61,967 bases of DNA from Erysipelotrichaceae bacterium (GTDB lineage: Bacteria > Bacillota_I > Bacilli_A > Erysipelotrichales > Erysipelotrichaceae). Position numbers and translations under genes: made by a program. Location of the stretch: the NCBI GenBank assembly GCA_017432005.1, contig JAFRKA010000012.1:1-61967 (forward strand). Direction: 5' to 3'. The notes beneath the pieces are model-generated. The model was not told the origin of the DNA and did no database searches. It saw nothing but the letters and a program-made list of their open reading frames with translations. This document shows positions 44,646 to 54,110 of this stretch, one piece after another. Position 1 is the first letter of the stretch. Each line of letters begins with the position of its first letter.

Positions 44646-45050
44646 TCACATGATCGAGTTGTTTTCGGCCAGGATACTGTCGATCTCCCGGCGGAATTCC
44701 GGGAAATTCTTCGGGAAGTTCTGTGAACCCTGAGCTCTGATGATCCTTCGGTCATTGACGATCGCTGAAAGAGTAAACATCTCCCCGTCCAGGACGCCGC
44801 GGGGCTGATTGCCTGAGAAACCATCCCAGCGCATGAGTCCGCATACATTGAGTATTTCGATCATCATTTCGTTGTCGCACAGGACTCTTCTTTCCAGAGT
44901 TCGTCTGTCATTACCAAAACTAACGGAATATTCCGATACTTCAGCAACACTCCCTTTGGAGATGATCTCATACTCCCGCTGCATCCTCATACCAAAGATG
45001 CGATAGTTTATTTCATCATATGAAGTGATCTTTTCTGGTTTGAACAACAT
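44646..45050 (-). CDS. Unknown protein cotranscribed with araD
   Basis: The 134 residues lack a signal or membrane segment and contain [29 protein letters not shown] and a basic/aromatic C-terminus ending [17 protein letters not shown] do not recognise the family. It lies just upstream of araD on the same strand, and the opposite strand begins the nucleoside hydrolase unit 60 bases away. A sugar-binding or regulatory role would be a guess. Confidence 0.65.
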   Translation of the reverse strand: MLFKPEKITSYDEINYRIFGMRMQREYEIISKGSVAEVSEYSVSFGNDRRTLERRVLCDNEMMIEILNVCGLMRWDGFSGNQPRGVLDGEMFTLSAIVNDRRIIRAQGSQNFPKNFPEFRREIDSILAENNSIM

Positions 45051-45110
45051 TGTTTTAATCCTCTGATATCAGTATACCTTATAATTAAATCAGGAATGGA
45101 GAACAATAAT

Positions 45111-46085
45111 ATGGCAGAAAAGAAAAGACCCCTGATCATCGACTGTGATCCGGGCATCGACGATGCGGAATGTATCCTGATGCTCCAGGGATGCGGACAG
45201 TTCGATATCCTGGGCATCACCCCGGTACATGGAAATGTCTCTCTGGACAAGACTTCAGCCAATGCCCTGTATCTCAATGAGAAATACGGCATCAATGCCA
45301 AGGTCGTAAAAGGTGCTGACAAAGCGATCATCGTCAGACACCCCCGGGCAGAATACGCCCATGGCGATACCGGACTGGCCGGACTTAAAGTCAAAACGGA
45401 AGACCTGACTTTTTCTGAAGGATATGCCTGGGATTTCATCTGGGAAAAAGCTAAAGAATACGAAGGTGAACTGGAAATCGCTGCCGTCGGACCTTTGACC
45501 AATATCGCTTTGGCAGTCCTCAAACATCCTGAAATAACAAAGATGGTGAAGAGACTGGTAATAATGGGCGGATCGACTACCTTCGGCAATGTCACGGAAT
45601 ATGCGGAATTCAATATCCATCAGGACCCTCATGCGGCTAAGATCGTCTTTGAAGCCGGTTTCGATCTGACGATGGTCGGTCTCGACTGCTGTGTAAATAC
45701 CTATCTGGATGAGAAAGACAAGAAAGATGTCGTGGAAGCTGCCCAGGGCACATCTGTCTGTGATGTGATCGAAGACTTTGACCGCTTTGAAGACGAAAGC
45801 ATCGACAACTGGCCGATCACGGAAGACAAGAAAGCCTACTACCGCTCTCACAAGGTGATGTGCGATGCCGTTGCGGCGGCCGTATGCATCGACCCTGGTA
45901 TCGCTGTTTTGAGCGATAAACATGTGATCGTCGATGTCGACGGAAAGATGACGATCGGTCAGACCGTCGTCGACTGGTTCGGATTCTCGGGAGCACCGAA
46001 TCTGCATCTGGCGATGAGCGTCGACCGTGAACGTTTCGTAAACATGTATCTTGAATGTATCAGATCATATAAGGAGGGCGAATAA
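45111..46085 (+). CDS. Nucleoside hydrolase-family protein (His to Cys variant)
   Basis: The ATG of MAEKKRPLIIDCD was chosen for the GGAGA site nine bases upstream, while the earlier ATG has none. The calcium-binding DCDPGIDDAE motif, AAVGPLTNIA, MGGSTTFGNVTEYAEFN and DPHAA are present. In the C-terminal motif the usual catalytic His reads Cys (VMCDAVAAAV). The family splits ribonucleosides into base and ribose. The change may alter activity or specificity. A second hydrolase gene follows directly. Confidence 0.87.
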   Translation: MAEKKRPLIIDCDPGIDDAECILMLQGCGQFDILGITPVHGNVSLDKTSANALYLNEKYGINAKVVKGADKAIIVRHPRAEYAHGDTGLAGLKVKTEDLTFSEGYAWDFIWEKAKEYEGELEIAAVGPLTNIALAVLKHPEITKMVKRLVIMGGSTTFGNVTEYAEFNIHQDPHAAKIVFEAGFDLTMVGLDCCVNTYLDEKDKKDVVEAAQGTSVCDVIEDFDRFEDESIDNWPITEDKKAYYRSHKVMCDAVAAAVCIDPGIAVLSDKHVIVDVDGKMTIGQTVVDWFGFSGAPNLHLAMSVDRERFVNMYLECIRSYKEGE

Positions 46086-46086
46086 G

Positions 46087-47040
46087 ATGGCTAAAACACC
46101 TGTATGGATGGATGTGGATACCGGTCTCGATGATGCGATGGCCTTGCTTCTTCTGTCGGCCTGTGAAGATATCGAACTCTTAGGCATTTCAACGGTCTTT
46201 GGCAATCAGTCCGTGGAAAGAACGGCTGTCAATACCCTGAAGATCTGCGAACTCATGGGCATCGATGTCTCAGTCGCAGCCGGTGCTTCCAAAGGCATCC
46301 TGGAAGAACAGATCGATTACTCCAAGCCGCTGGCTCTGGATGTCCATGGTCAGGACGGACTGGGCAATATCGGCAACACTCTGCCTGAACCGAATAAGAA
46401 ACTTTCAGATCTCTGTGCCGTCGATCTGATGGCCGAAAAGATCAGAAACTGTCCCGACAAAGTCACGATCGTTGCGACAGCACCGCTAACCAATATCGCG
46501 ACCTTCATCCTGACCTATCCTGATCTGACCGACAGGATCGAAAAGATCCTCTTCATGGGCGGAGCCGTCTTTGGCGGCAACATCAAACCGTCCGTGGAAG
46601 CCAACATGGGTCATGATCCTGAAGCAGCATATATCGTCATCAGCAGTGACATCCCGAAAGTCATGTTCGGTCTGGATGCGACGATGATGTGTCCGATGAA
46701 TGATCAGGAACGTTTCGCGATGAGAGACAACGGCGGCAAGGTCGGAGCCTTCCTGTGTGATGCGCTGCAGCACTATTCCAAGCTCTATCAGGATCTGGCC
46801 GGTCTGCCGGGTGCGGTCTTGCACGATTCACTGCCGATGGCTTATCTGATCGATCCGAGCGTTGTCGAGATCAAAGAGTTCCCGGTCGAAGTCGAACTGT
46901 CCAACGGCATCACCAAAGGCTGTACCGTTACTGACACCTGGTATCGCAGCGGTAAAGAAAACAACCTCAAGGTAGCGATGTCCGCTGACAGAGAAAAACT
47001 GATAAAGATGCATCTTGATGCAGTAAAAAGATATGCTTAA
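46087..47040 (+). CDS. Nucleoside hydrolase-family protein
   Basis: The 317 residues show DVDTGLDDAM (calcium site), TAPLTNIATF, MGGAVFGGNIKPSVEANMG (the usual AEFN segment reads EANM), DPEAA and LHDSLPMAYLIDP with the catalytic His. AAGGAGG lies at the end of the preceding gene. It should hydrolyse N-ribosides for base salvage. Two adjacent paralogues with different active-site details suggest different nucleoside substrates or a heteromer. Confidence 0.9.
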   Translation: MAKTPVWMDVDTGLDDAMALLLLSACEDIELLGISTVFGNQSVERTAVNTLKICELMGIDVSVAAGASKGILEEQIDYSKPLALDVHGQDGLGNIGNTLPEPNKKLSDLCAVDLMAEKIRNCPDKVTIVATAPLTNIATFILTYPDLTDRIEKILFMGGAVFGGNIKPSVEANMGHDPEAAYIVISSDIPKVMFGLDATMMCPMNDQERFAMRDNGGKVGAFLCDALQHYSKLYQDLAGLPGAVLHDSLPMAYLIDPSVVEIKEFPVEVELSNGITKGCTVTDTWYRSGKENNLKVAMSADREKLIKMHLDAVKRYA

Positions 47041-47068
47041 AAGAGATCCGGTCGATTCCGGATCTCTT
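47041..47068. terminator. Terminator between nucleoside hydrolase and GGDEF genes
   Basis: A perfect 11-bp stem AAGAGATCCGG/CCGGATCTCTT with a 6-base loop serves convergent genes. Confidence 0.8.
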
Positions 47069-47073
47069 CTTTA

Positions 47074-48243
47074 TTATTCAGTTTTCATCAGACTCTTCTG
47101 ATACCTCTTGTCTTTGTACAGTTTCTCATCTGCCCTGGCCAGGCACTTCTGGAAGCTGTCATTTTCTTTCTGTAGTTCCTCATAGCCGCAGCCGATCGAG
47201 ACGGTATAAGCTGTTTCTTTGGCTTTGCATTCAGCAGCGATCTCTTTCCTGACTTCTTCGACATACGGTTCAAGCTGGAGATCGTTCACCGGATGAATGA
47301 TGATGATGAATTCATCACCGCCATAGCGGCCGATGAACAGCGGCACATTGTTTCTGCTGGCCATCTTCTTCAGTGAGTCGGCAACAATGATCAATGCCTT
47401 ATCGCCTTCCGCATGACCGTAGGTATCGTTGATAGCCTTAAAATCATTGATGTCGATCATGACGACGAAAGTCTTGCGGTCTTCCTGATACATGTTGCTT
47501 CGCTGTGAAACGTAACGCATAAGCTGTCCGCGGTTATTTAGGCCGGTCAAAGGGTCGACCGAGATCTGTCTTCTCATCATCTGGATGAAAAACAGCAGCA
47601 TCAGGATGACGCAGGAGAAACAGTAGATCGGTATATACTGGTATATCAGCATCTGTGCCATTCCTCCGGCAACGACCAACAGCGGGAATCCGGCGACGAA
47701 CAGGTGACGGCGCTTTTCAATGGGGTTCTCTTCGGTCTTGGCCTTGCGTAACGCATAGATGATGACTGCGACGATGTATATGTAGGATACAGTGACCAGA
47801 TAGATATTATACAGTCCGGTAGTATTCAGATCTTTGTCCAGCAGTTTCTCCGGAGCGATCACATAAGTGATCACCATCATGATCGTAGAGACGATGAACG
47901 GAAACAGGACGGCGAACTTATTGATCGGCCGGTTACGGTGCGGCGCCTCTTCAAGTGCCATTACATAAGACAGCCACGAATAGGTGATCAGGACATTGAA
48001 CAGATAGATCAGGAAATCGATCGTTCCTGCCACTAAACGATTGTTTGGAAGACGGCCGGCCATGAAGAAGGCCCAGAGACTGTCCGTCAGGAAATACATG
48101 ATAAAAGCGATCAGGACATTATCAAACTTGATCTGCTTCTCCTGTCTGTCCACATCGACAAGGTCAGTCAAAAGCATGATCCCGAAAATGATAACAGAGA
48201 AGATATTTCCTTCTACATATCCGATAAGCTGATAATCATTCAT
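47074..48243 (-). CDS. Membrane-bound diguanylate cyclase (GGDEF)
   Basis: The start MNDYQLIGYV has AAGGAAA upstream. Further upstream codons cross the divergent promoter. Residues 10-220 form seven or eight helices, then DPLTGLNNRGQLM, IDINDFKAINDTYGHAEGD and the intact RYGGDEF loop. It should synthesise cyclic di-GMP. Its layout is close to the GGDEF protein at 22945, so the two may be paralogues. Confidence 0.92.
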   Translation of the reverse strand: MNDYQLIGYVEGNIFSVIIFGIMLLTDLVDVDRQEKQIKFDNVLIAFIMYFLTDSLWAFFMAGRLPNNRLVAGTIDFLIYLFNVLITYSWLSYVMALEEAPHRNRPINKFAVLFPFIVSTIMMVITYVIAPEKLLDKDLNTTGLYNIYLVTVSYIYIVAVIIYALRKAKTEENPIEKRRHLFVAGFPLLVVAGGMAQMLIYQYIPIYCFSCVILMLLFFIQMMRRQISVDPLTGLNNRGQLMRYVSQRSNMYQEDRKTFVVMIDINDFKAINDTYGHAEGDKALIIVADSLKKMASRNNVPLFIGRYGGDEFIIIIHPVNDLQLEPYVEEVRKEIAAECKAKETAYTVSIGCGYEELQKENDSFQKCLARADEKLYKDKRYQKSLMKTE

Positions 48244-48312
48244 ATGATTTTCCTTATTATCTATATTACACCTGAAACAGATCATATTTAAATATCCGGT
48301 TGTACTATCAGG

Positions 48313-48328
48313 TATAATTAAATCAATG
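48313..48328 (+). promoter_or_regulatory. TATAAT box placed for a leaderless patatin message
   Basis: TATAAT ends seven bases before the ATG of the patatin gene, and no ribosome binding site is present. Confidence 0.5.
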
Positions 48329-49180
48329 AAACATGCACTAATAATGGAAGGCGGAGCCATGAGAGGTCTCTTCACCTGCGGAGTGATCGATGTCTTTATG
48401 GAGAACGACATCACTTTTGAAGGCGGAGCCGGCATTTCCGCCGGAGCAGTTTTCGGCTGCAACTTCAAGTCAAAACAGCACGAGCGTCCCTTAAGATACA
48501 ATACGACCTACTGCAAAGATCCCCGCTACTGTTCGATCCGCTCACTGATCAAGACCGGTGATCTCTACGGTGCCGATTTCTGTTACCGCGAGATCATGTT
48601 CAACCTCGATCCGTTCGATTCTGAAGCCTTCAGAAACAATCCGATGGAATTCTATGTCGGTGCGACCGATATCGAAACCGGCGAATGTGTCTATCACCGC
48701 TGTGATCACGGTACGATGGAAGACAATCTGTGGATGAGAGCTTCGGCTTCAATGCCGCTGGTCTCGAGACCTGTCGAGATCGACGGACACTACTATCTCG
48801 ACGGCGGTATCGTCGATTCGATCCCTTACGACTTCATGGTGAAACAGGGCTATGAGAAGAATGTCGTCATCCTGACCCAGCCCGAAGGTTTCGTCAAACC
48901 CAAAAACAAGCTAATCCCGCTGTTCAGGATCTTCAATTCAAAATATCCCAAGATCGCGGAAGCGATGAAGCTGAGACATATCCGCTACAACGGACAAGTC
49001 AACAGGATCGAAAAAGACGCAAAGGAAGGCAAGGCGTTCATCATCAGACCTCCGGAATCACTGAATATCGGCAGGACGGAGAAAGATGCGAATGAACTCA
49101 AGAGGGTATATCAGATCGGCAGAGAGACAGCTCTGAAGCAGCTGGATGAGATAAAAGCATTTCTTAAAGAAGGAGATTAA
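48326..49180 (+). CDS. Patatin-like phospholipase
   Basis: The 284-residue protein has the patatin signatures: oxyanion loop GGAMRG (9-14), nucleophile elbow GISAG (Ser38) and catalytic dyad DGG (Asp159). Members cleave acyl groups from phospholipids or neutral lipids. There is no signal peptide, so it acts in the cytoplasm or at the inner membrane face. A lipoprotein gene follows after three bases, suggesting cotranscription. Confidence 0.92.
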   Translation: MKHALIMEGGAMRGLFTCGVIDVFMENDITFEGGAGISAGAVFGCNFKSKQHERPLRYNTTYCKDPRYCSIRSLIKTGDLYGADFCYREIMFNLDPFDSEAFRNNPMEFYVGATDIETGECVYHRCDHGTMEDNLWMRASASMPLVSRPVEIDGHYYLDGGIVDSIPYDFMVKQGYEKNVVILTQPEGFVKPKNKLIPLFRIFNSKYPKIAEAMKLRHIRYNGQVNRIEKDAKEGKAFIIRPPESLNIGRTEKDANELKRVYQIGRETALKQLDEIKAFLKEGD

Positions 49181-49183
49181 AAG

Positions 49184-50140
49184 ATGAAAAAACTATGCAT
49201 ATTACTGTTCGTGATGATGTGTATCATCAGCGGCTGTTCAGCCAAGGAAGAACCTGTACCGGAACCGGAACCGGTCGTGGAACCGGATAAACCGGAAGAG
49301 AACGTTCCGGAGATAAAACCGTTTATAGAAGAATATGGCTTTGAGATCCTTCCAGCTGATAAAGATTATTCCAACCCGGCTTATGTCTACATCACGGATC
49401 TGGACATCAACATCATCGAACCGGAAGGCTTCACGGTGGAAGATTCAATGCAGACTTCACGTTTCTATGATTACAGCGTGACCAAAGAAGATGATCATTA
49501 CCTCTATACTTTTCTCTGTGATGAGGCTGTACCGATCACAATAACAGCTGCTGAGACTGACTATGACTGGTATTATATCTATTCATCGGTCTCATCGGTC
49601 GTGTTTGACGCCAACACCGGCATCTGTTATAAGGCCAATACCGTCAGTCTGGACGATTCCACGGTCTTCGTTGATTATTCAACCATGGGTCCGGAAGATG
49701 ATGATTTCTCCTACACGGACATCACCTGGAACGGTGAAACATATCATATCGGTGTCTGTGAAGAATTCGTTTTCAACTGGAATCCTTTGCCTGTCGAGGA
49801 GACTGAAGACGGTCATGTGATCTATAACGATACCGGCAGAACGACGATCCGTTACAGTATCAAGACCGACAAAGAATATGACGGCATGATGGTCGCTGTC
49901 CTCAAAAGCGGTACCAATAAAGAAAGAAGCAACAAGTACACAGCCTACTTCAACCGTTATCAGGAACTGCTTAAAGAAGCGGATGAGACAGGCACCAAAA
50001 GTGAAGAGCTGCTGAAATATGAAGAAAGATCCAACAGAGCCTTAAGTCTGTTTGAATCATCTTATGATGAAGATCTTGTTTATACCAAAGATGACTACTA
50101 TGTATTCAGAGTCAGCGATATCCCGAAGGCAGCAGAATAA
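49184..50140 (+). CDS. Lipoprotein of unknown function downstream of patatin
   Basis: The signal peptide ends in ISGC (lipobox). A Pro/Glu repeat linker covers about residues 22-48. The mature domain is rich in Tyr, Asp and beta-strand sequence (YVYITDLDINI, YYIYSSVSSVVF), with a helical tail (NRYQELLKEADE). AAGGAG sits at the end of the patatin gene. No family is recognised. Confidence 0.72.
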   Translation: MKKLCILLFVMMCIISGCSAKEEPVPEPEPVVEPDKPEENVPEIKPFIEEYGFEILPADKDYSNPAYVYITDLDINIIEPEGFTVEDSMQTSRFYDYSVTKEDDHYLYTFLCDEAVPITITAAETDYDWYYIYSSVSSVVFDANTGICYKANTVSLDDSTVFVDYSTMGPEDDDFSYTDITWNGETYHIGVCEEFVFNWNPLPVEETEDGHVIYNDTGRTTIRYSIKTDKEYDGMMVAVLKSGTNKERSNKYTAYFNRYQELLKEADETGTKSEELLKYEERSNRALSLFESSYDEDLVYTKDDYYVFRVSDIPKAAE

Positions 50141-50151
50141 CGAAACAGTGA

Positions 50152-50180
50152 AGACGTCCGGTAACCGGACGTTTTCTTTT
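50152..50180 (+). terminator. Terminator of the patatin-lipoprotein unit
   Basis: A perfect 8-bp stem ACGTCCGG/CCGGACGT with a 3-base loop is followed by TTTTCTTTT. Confidence 0.85.
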
Positions 50181-50203
50181 ATAATAGAAACTAGAGGTCC
50201 CTC

Positions 50204-51133
50204 ATGAACGAAACAAAAACCGTCTATATCTCTTTTCCTTTGAATGAGCAGCAGAAGAAACGTTTTGAATCCATTTCAGAACGCTATCACATCGTCTATG
50301 AAAATGATCCTGATGCGGATATCGTCCTTGGATATCCTTCAGTGACAAAACTGAAAAATTATAGACATCTGAAGTGGCTGCAATCCCAGTCCGTCGGCGT
50401 CGACAGATTCATCGCCAAAGGGGTGCTCAATGAAGATACCATCCTGACCAATGCGGTGGATATCCACACCAAAGAAGTCGCGGAGCACCTGCTGGCCACC
50501 TTACTGATGATGATCAAGAACCTGCATATCTACCGTGACTATCAGCACCGGCACCTCTGGAAGGATGCCGGCAAGACCAAAGAGTTAGGAAAGCTCAGAG
50601 TGACGATCCTGGGTCTGGGTCATATCGGAAGACATCTGGCCAGACTGCTTAAAACCTTAGGAGTATATGTGATCGGTGTGAAACGCGATATCAGTGAAAT
50701 ACTTGACTGTGTCGATGAACTGTATTCCAATACCGAGATGGAGAAAGCCATCAGCGATTCTGATGCGGTCATCTCCATCCTGCCGGGCAATAAAGAGAAT
50801 GAAGGACTGTTCACTGTTGATACCTTCCGCAAGATGCGCAAAGACTGCATCTTCATCAATGCGGGCAGAGGAAACCTGTACAGTGAAGAGACACTGAAGA
50901 TGGTCCTCAACGAGAAGATCATCGCGGCAGTCGCTGCCGATGTCTTTGAGAAAGAACCGCTGGATGAAAACAGTGAATTATGGGATCAGAAAGATCTCTT
51001 CATCACCCCGCATGCGGCCGGAGGCTACCACCTGGACAGTGCTTTTGAAGACCTGCTGGATCTGTGTGAAGACAATCTCAGACGCTATGCCAACGGTGAA
51101 CCGCTGAGGAACATCGTATCTGAAAGAGAATAA
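50204..51133 (+). CDS. D-isomer-specific 2-hydroxyacid dehydrogenase
   Basis: The 309 residues have the NAD loop GLGHIGRHLA near residue 142, and the catalytic triad as NAGRGNL (Arg), FEKEPL (Glu) and TPHAAGG (His). The length and overall form recall glyoxylate/hydroxypyruvate reductases. It reduces a 2-ketoacid with NAD(P)H. The cytosine deaminase gene follows after 13 bases, so both may be on one message. Confidence 0.9.
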   Translation: MNETKTVYISFPLNEQQKKRFESISERYHIVYENDPDADIVLGYPSVTKLKNYRHLKWLQSQSVGVDRFIAKGVLNEDTILTNAVDIHTKEVAEHLLATLLMMIKNLHIYRDYQHRHLWKDAGKTKELGKLRVTILGLGHIGRHLARLLKTLGVYVIGVKRDISEILDCVDELYSNTEMEKAISDSDAVISILPGNKENEGLFTVDTFRKMRKDCIFINAGRGNLYSEETLKMVLNEKIIAAVAADVFEKEPLDENSELWDQKDLFITPHAAGGYHLDSAFEDLLDLCEDNLRRYANGEPLRNIVSERE

Positions 51134-51146
51134 AGGAGAAATATTC

Positions 51147-52379
51147 ATGTTAATTAAGAATGCCCTGATCGAAAACTGTGAGACACCGAAAGATATACGA
51201 ATTGAGGGCGGTGTCTTCAAAGAGATCGGTGAACTCAAGGAAAGACCTGATGAGGAAGTCCTCGATCTGAAAAACAGACTGGTACTGCCTCCTTTCGTTG
51301 AATCACACGTCCATCTCGATACCTGTCTGACGGCCGGTGATCCGGTCTGGAACATGTCCGGTACGCTGTTTGAAGGCATCGAATGCTGGAGCAAGCGCAA
51401 GGAGAAACTGAGCCGTGAAGACATCCGTGAACGCGTGAACAAGGTCGTACGCATGTATGCGGCCAACGGCGTCCAGTTCATCAGGACGCATGTCGACACC
51501 ACTGATCCGAGCCTGATGGCGATGAAAGCCATGATCGAACTGCGTGAAGAACTCAAAGACTTCATGGAGATCCAGATCGTCGCTTTCCCGCAGGAAGGTA
51601 TCCTTTCCTATCCTAACGGCAAACAGCTGATGATCGATGCCGTGAAGATGGGTGCTGATGCGGTAGGTGCCATCCCGCACTTTGAATTCACCAGGGAGTA
51701 CTCCGTCGAATCACTCAACTTTGCCCTGAAACTGGCAGCTGATGAAAACAAGCTCGTCGATGTCCATTGCGATGAGATCGATGATGAAGCGTCCCGGGGA
51801 CTCGAGACCGTGGCCACCAGAGCGCTGGAGTTTGGTCTCTATGACAAAGTCACGGCTTCCCATACGACAGCCATGCATTCCTACAACAACGCCTATGTCC
51901 TGCGTCTGATGCGTCTGCTCAAAATGAGCAGGATCAATTTCGTGGCCAATCCGTTAGTCAATACCCATCTGCAGGGGCGTATCGATACCTATCCGAAAAG
52001 AAGAGGTATCACCAGAGTCAAGGAACTGCTCGATGAAGGCATCAATGTCTCTTTCGGTCATGACGACATCTTCGATCCATGGTATCCGATGGGCAACGGC
52101 TCTTTGCGTGATGTCGTGTTCCTGGGTCTGCATGTCAGCCAGATGATGGGCTATGAACAGATCATGGATTCTTATAAACTGATCTCTCACAACGGAGCCA
52201 AGACCCTCCATGTTTCCGACCGCTACGGTATTGAGATCAATAAACCGGCCAGCTTCATCGTCCTGGATGCGAAGAACTACTATGAAGCTCTGGTTAAAGA
52301 CGCCAAAGTCCTGTACTCATACCGCAACGGCAGAAAGATCGCCGAGAATACCCCTGCTGCAGAAAAGGTGCTGTTCTGA
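51147..52379 (+). CDS. codA: Cytosine deaminase
   Basis: Blocks typical of CodA are nearly intact: FVESHVHLDTCLTAG (metal His pair), RTHVDTTDP, VAFPQEGILSYPNG, HCDEIDDE (His, Glu), SHTTAMHSYN and GHDDIFDPWYPMG (Asp). The 410-residue length fits. It converts cytosine to uracil and ammonia, pyrimidine salvage that complements the two nucleoside hydrolases at 45-47 kb. Confidence 0.95.
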   Translation: MLIKNALIENCETPKDIRIEGGVFKEIGELKERPDEEVLDLKNRLVLPPFVESHVHLDTCLTAGDPVWNMSGTLFEGIECWSKRKEKLSREDIRERVNKVVRMYAANGVQFIRTHVDTTDPSLMAMKAMIELREELKDFMEIQIVAFPQEGILSYPNGKQLMIDAVKMGADAVGAIPHFEFTREYSVESLNFALKLAADENKLVDVHCDEIDDEASRGLETVATRALEFGLYDKVTASHTTAMHSYNNAYVLRLMRLLKMSRINFVANPLVNTHLQGRIDTYPKRRGITRVKELLDEGINVSFGHDDIFDPWYPMGNGSLRDVVFLGLHVSQMMGYEQIMDSYKLISHNGAKTLHVSDRYGIEINKPASFIVLDAKNYYEALVKDAKVLYSYRNGRKIAENTPAAEKVLF

Positions 52380-52417
52380 AGCGTTTCAAATTATAATTAT
52401 TGTAGGTAAACGGATAG

Positions 52418-54109
52418 ATGTTCCTGAAGAAGAGAAACATAAGCATGCTGTCACAGATCACCATCCTTTTTGTGGTAGGTGTTTTTGCTGTCGGTGCTCT
52501 TTCTTCCTTCACGATGTATATCCGTACCCTCAACGAAGTAAACAGACAGATCACGACTGCCTCCAACGCTACGGCTGTCGATCTGGAGAGCTATATCAAA
52601 CAGTTTCCGTTTCATGAGTAGCTGCTCAATTACTGGTATGAACACTATGATGAGCTCGATATCGAATATGATGCCCCTTATGACGGCAATACATTGACTT
52701 CAAAGAAATATCAGGCTCTGAATGATAAATATCCGGAATTCTTGCCGGTCTATGCGAGTGAAGAAGATGTCAGAAAACTGGCTCCGGAAGATCAGAAGCT
52801 CTTTGCCGAAGTCGTCTACTCCTGGCTGATCAACCGCATCGACAATATGGATACGGCCTATGATCTTGATTATCTGTTCTGTGTACTCACTGATGAACCG
52901 TATGATGAACAGTTCATCCTCTTCATTGCAGCCGGTGACGGTGCCAGAAGAGGCAATGAGCCCGGTGATATCTATCCCATCGGCAAGATCCTCAAGGCTT
53001 CTGCTGAACAGCAGGAAGCGATCAGAAAAGCCGCTGAGGGTGAGCCACAGTCCGTTTTGAACAAAGACGGTCGATACATCGATTATTTCTATCCGCTGTC
53101 AGTAACAAACAACCATCTGCTGCTGATCGGTGTCACTCATGATGTGAAAGTCATAAAAGAGACGGTCTTCCATCAGACATTGTCGCAAAGCTGGCTCTCG
53201 GTCCTGTATCTGATCGATCTCATGATCGTGTGTCTTGTGATGATCTATTATGCGGTCTTACGTCCGCTAAAGAAGATCCAGGAGAACATCCGTCTTTACA
53301 AAGATACCAAGAACAGTGAAGCGATCATTGAAAACCTCTCAGAGATCAGATCCCACAACGAACTGGGTCTGCTTTCAAACGATGTATCTGATCTGGCTAA
53401 AGAGATCGATGATTATCTCCATCAGATCGAGAAGATCACTTCCGAAAGAGAGCGCATCGATACGGAGCTCAAGCTGGCCAGCCACATCCAGAACGCCATG
53501 TTGCCGAACAAATTCCCGGCTTATCCCGAGAGCGAAGAATTCGATATCTTTGCTTCAATGGATCCGGCCAGGGAGATCGGCGGTGACTTCTATGATCTCT
53601 TCATGACGGACAAGGATCATCTGTGCATCCTGATCGCCGATGTCTCCGGCAAAGGTGTACCGGCAGCCCTGTTCATGATGGCTTCCAAGATTACGTTCTC
53701 CCACAATATCGGGATGAAGAAAACACCGGCCCAGATCCTGACGGCTGCCAATGCGGGACATGAATATCCGATCCTGAAAGATGCCAAAGGAAACTATGAA
53801 CTGTTTAAAGATAAACATGGTATCGTTCTGGGCAGCATACCTGATACGGTCTATACCGAATACGAGATAAAGATGGAGAAAGGTTCGGTCCTTTTCCTGT
53901 ATACTGACGGATTACCGGAAGCCAAGGATCCGGATGGTCAGATGTTCGGACTCGACAGAGTGATCAAAGAACTCAACGCTCAGGAAAGCAGCGAACCGGA
54001 AGACATCCTTCATAATATGAAAGACGCTGTCAGAGCATACGAAAAAGGAACAGAACCGTTCGATGATCTGACGATGATGTGTCTCAGATACAACGGACCT
54101 GCACAATAA
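52418..54109 (+). pseudogene. SpoIIE-type PP2C phosphatase sensor, broken by an in-frame TAG and an internal gap
   Basis: The same frame runs through a TAG at 52619-52621 (after KQFPFHE, continuing LLNYWYEHYDE). The N-terminal half has two membrane helices around an extracellular domain and a HAMP-like linker, then the PP2C domain: DPAREIGGDFYDLF, IADVSGKGVPAALFM and YTDGLPEAKD. Near 53739 PAQIL joins directly to TAANAGHE, dropping about 35-40 residues that normally contain the MFVT block. Two independent lesions indicate a pseudogene. LicT starts two bases later. Confidence 0.75.
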
Positions 54110-54110
54110 A

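Noticed and set aside
52619..52621. TAG read as pyrrolysine or programmed read-through
   Set aside because: No pyl genes or recoding element are visible, and the gene has a second lesion (missing block near 53739), so simple decay is more likely.
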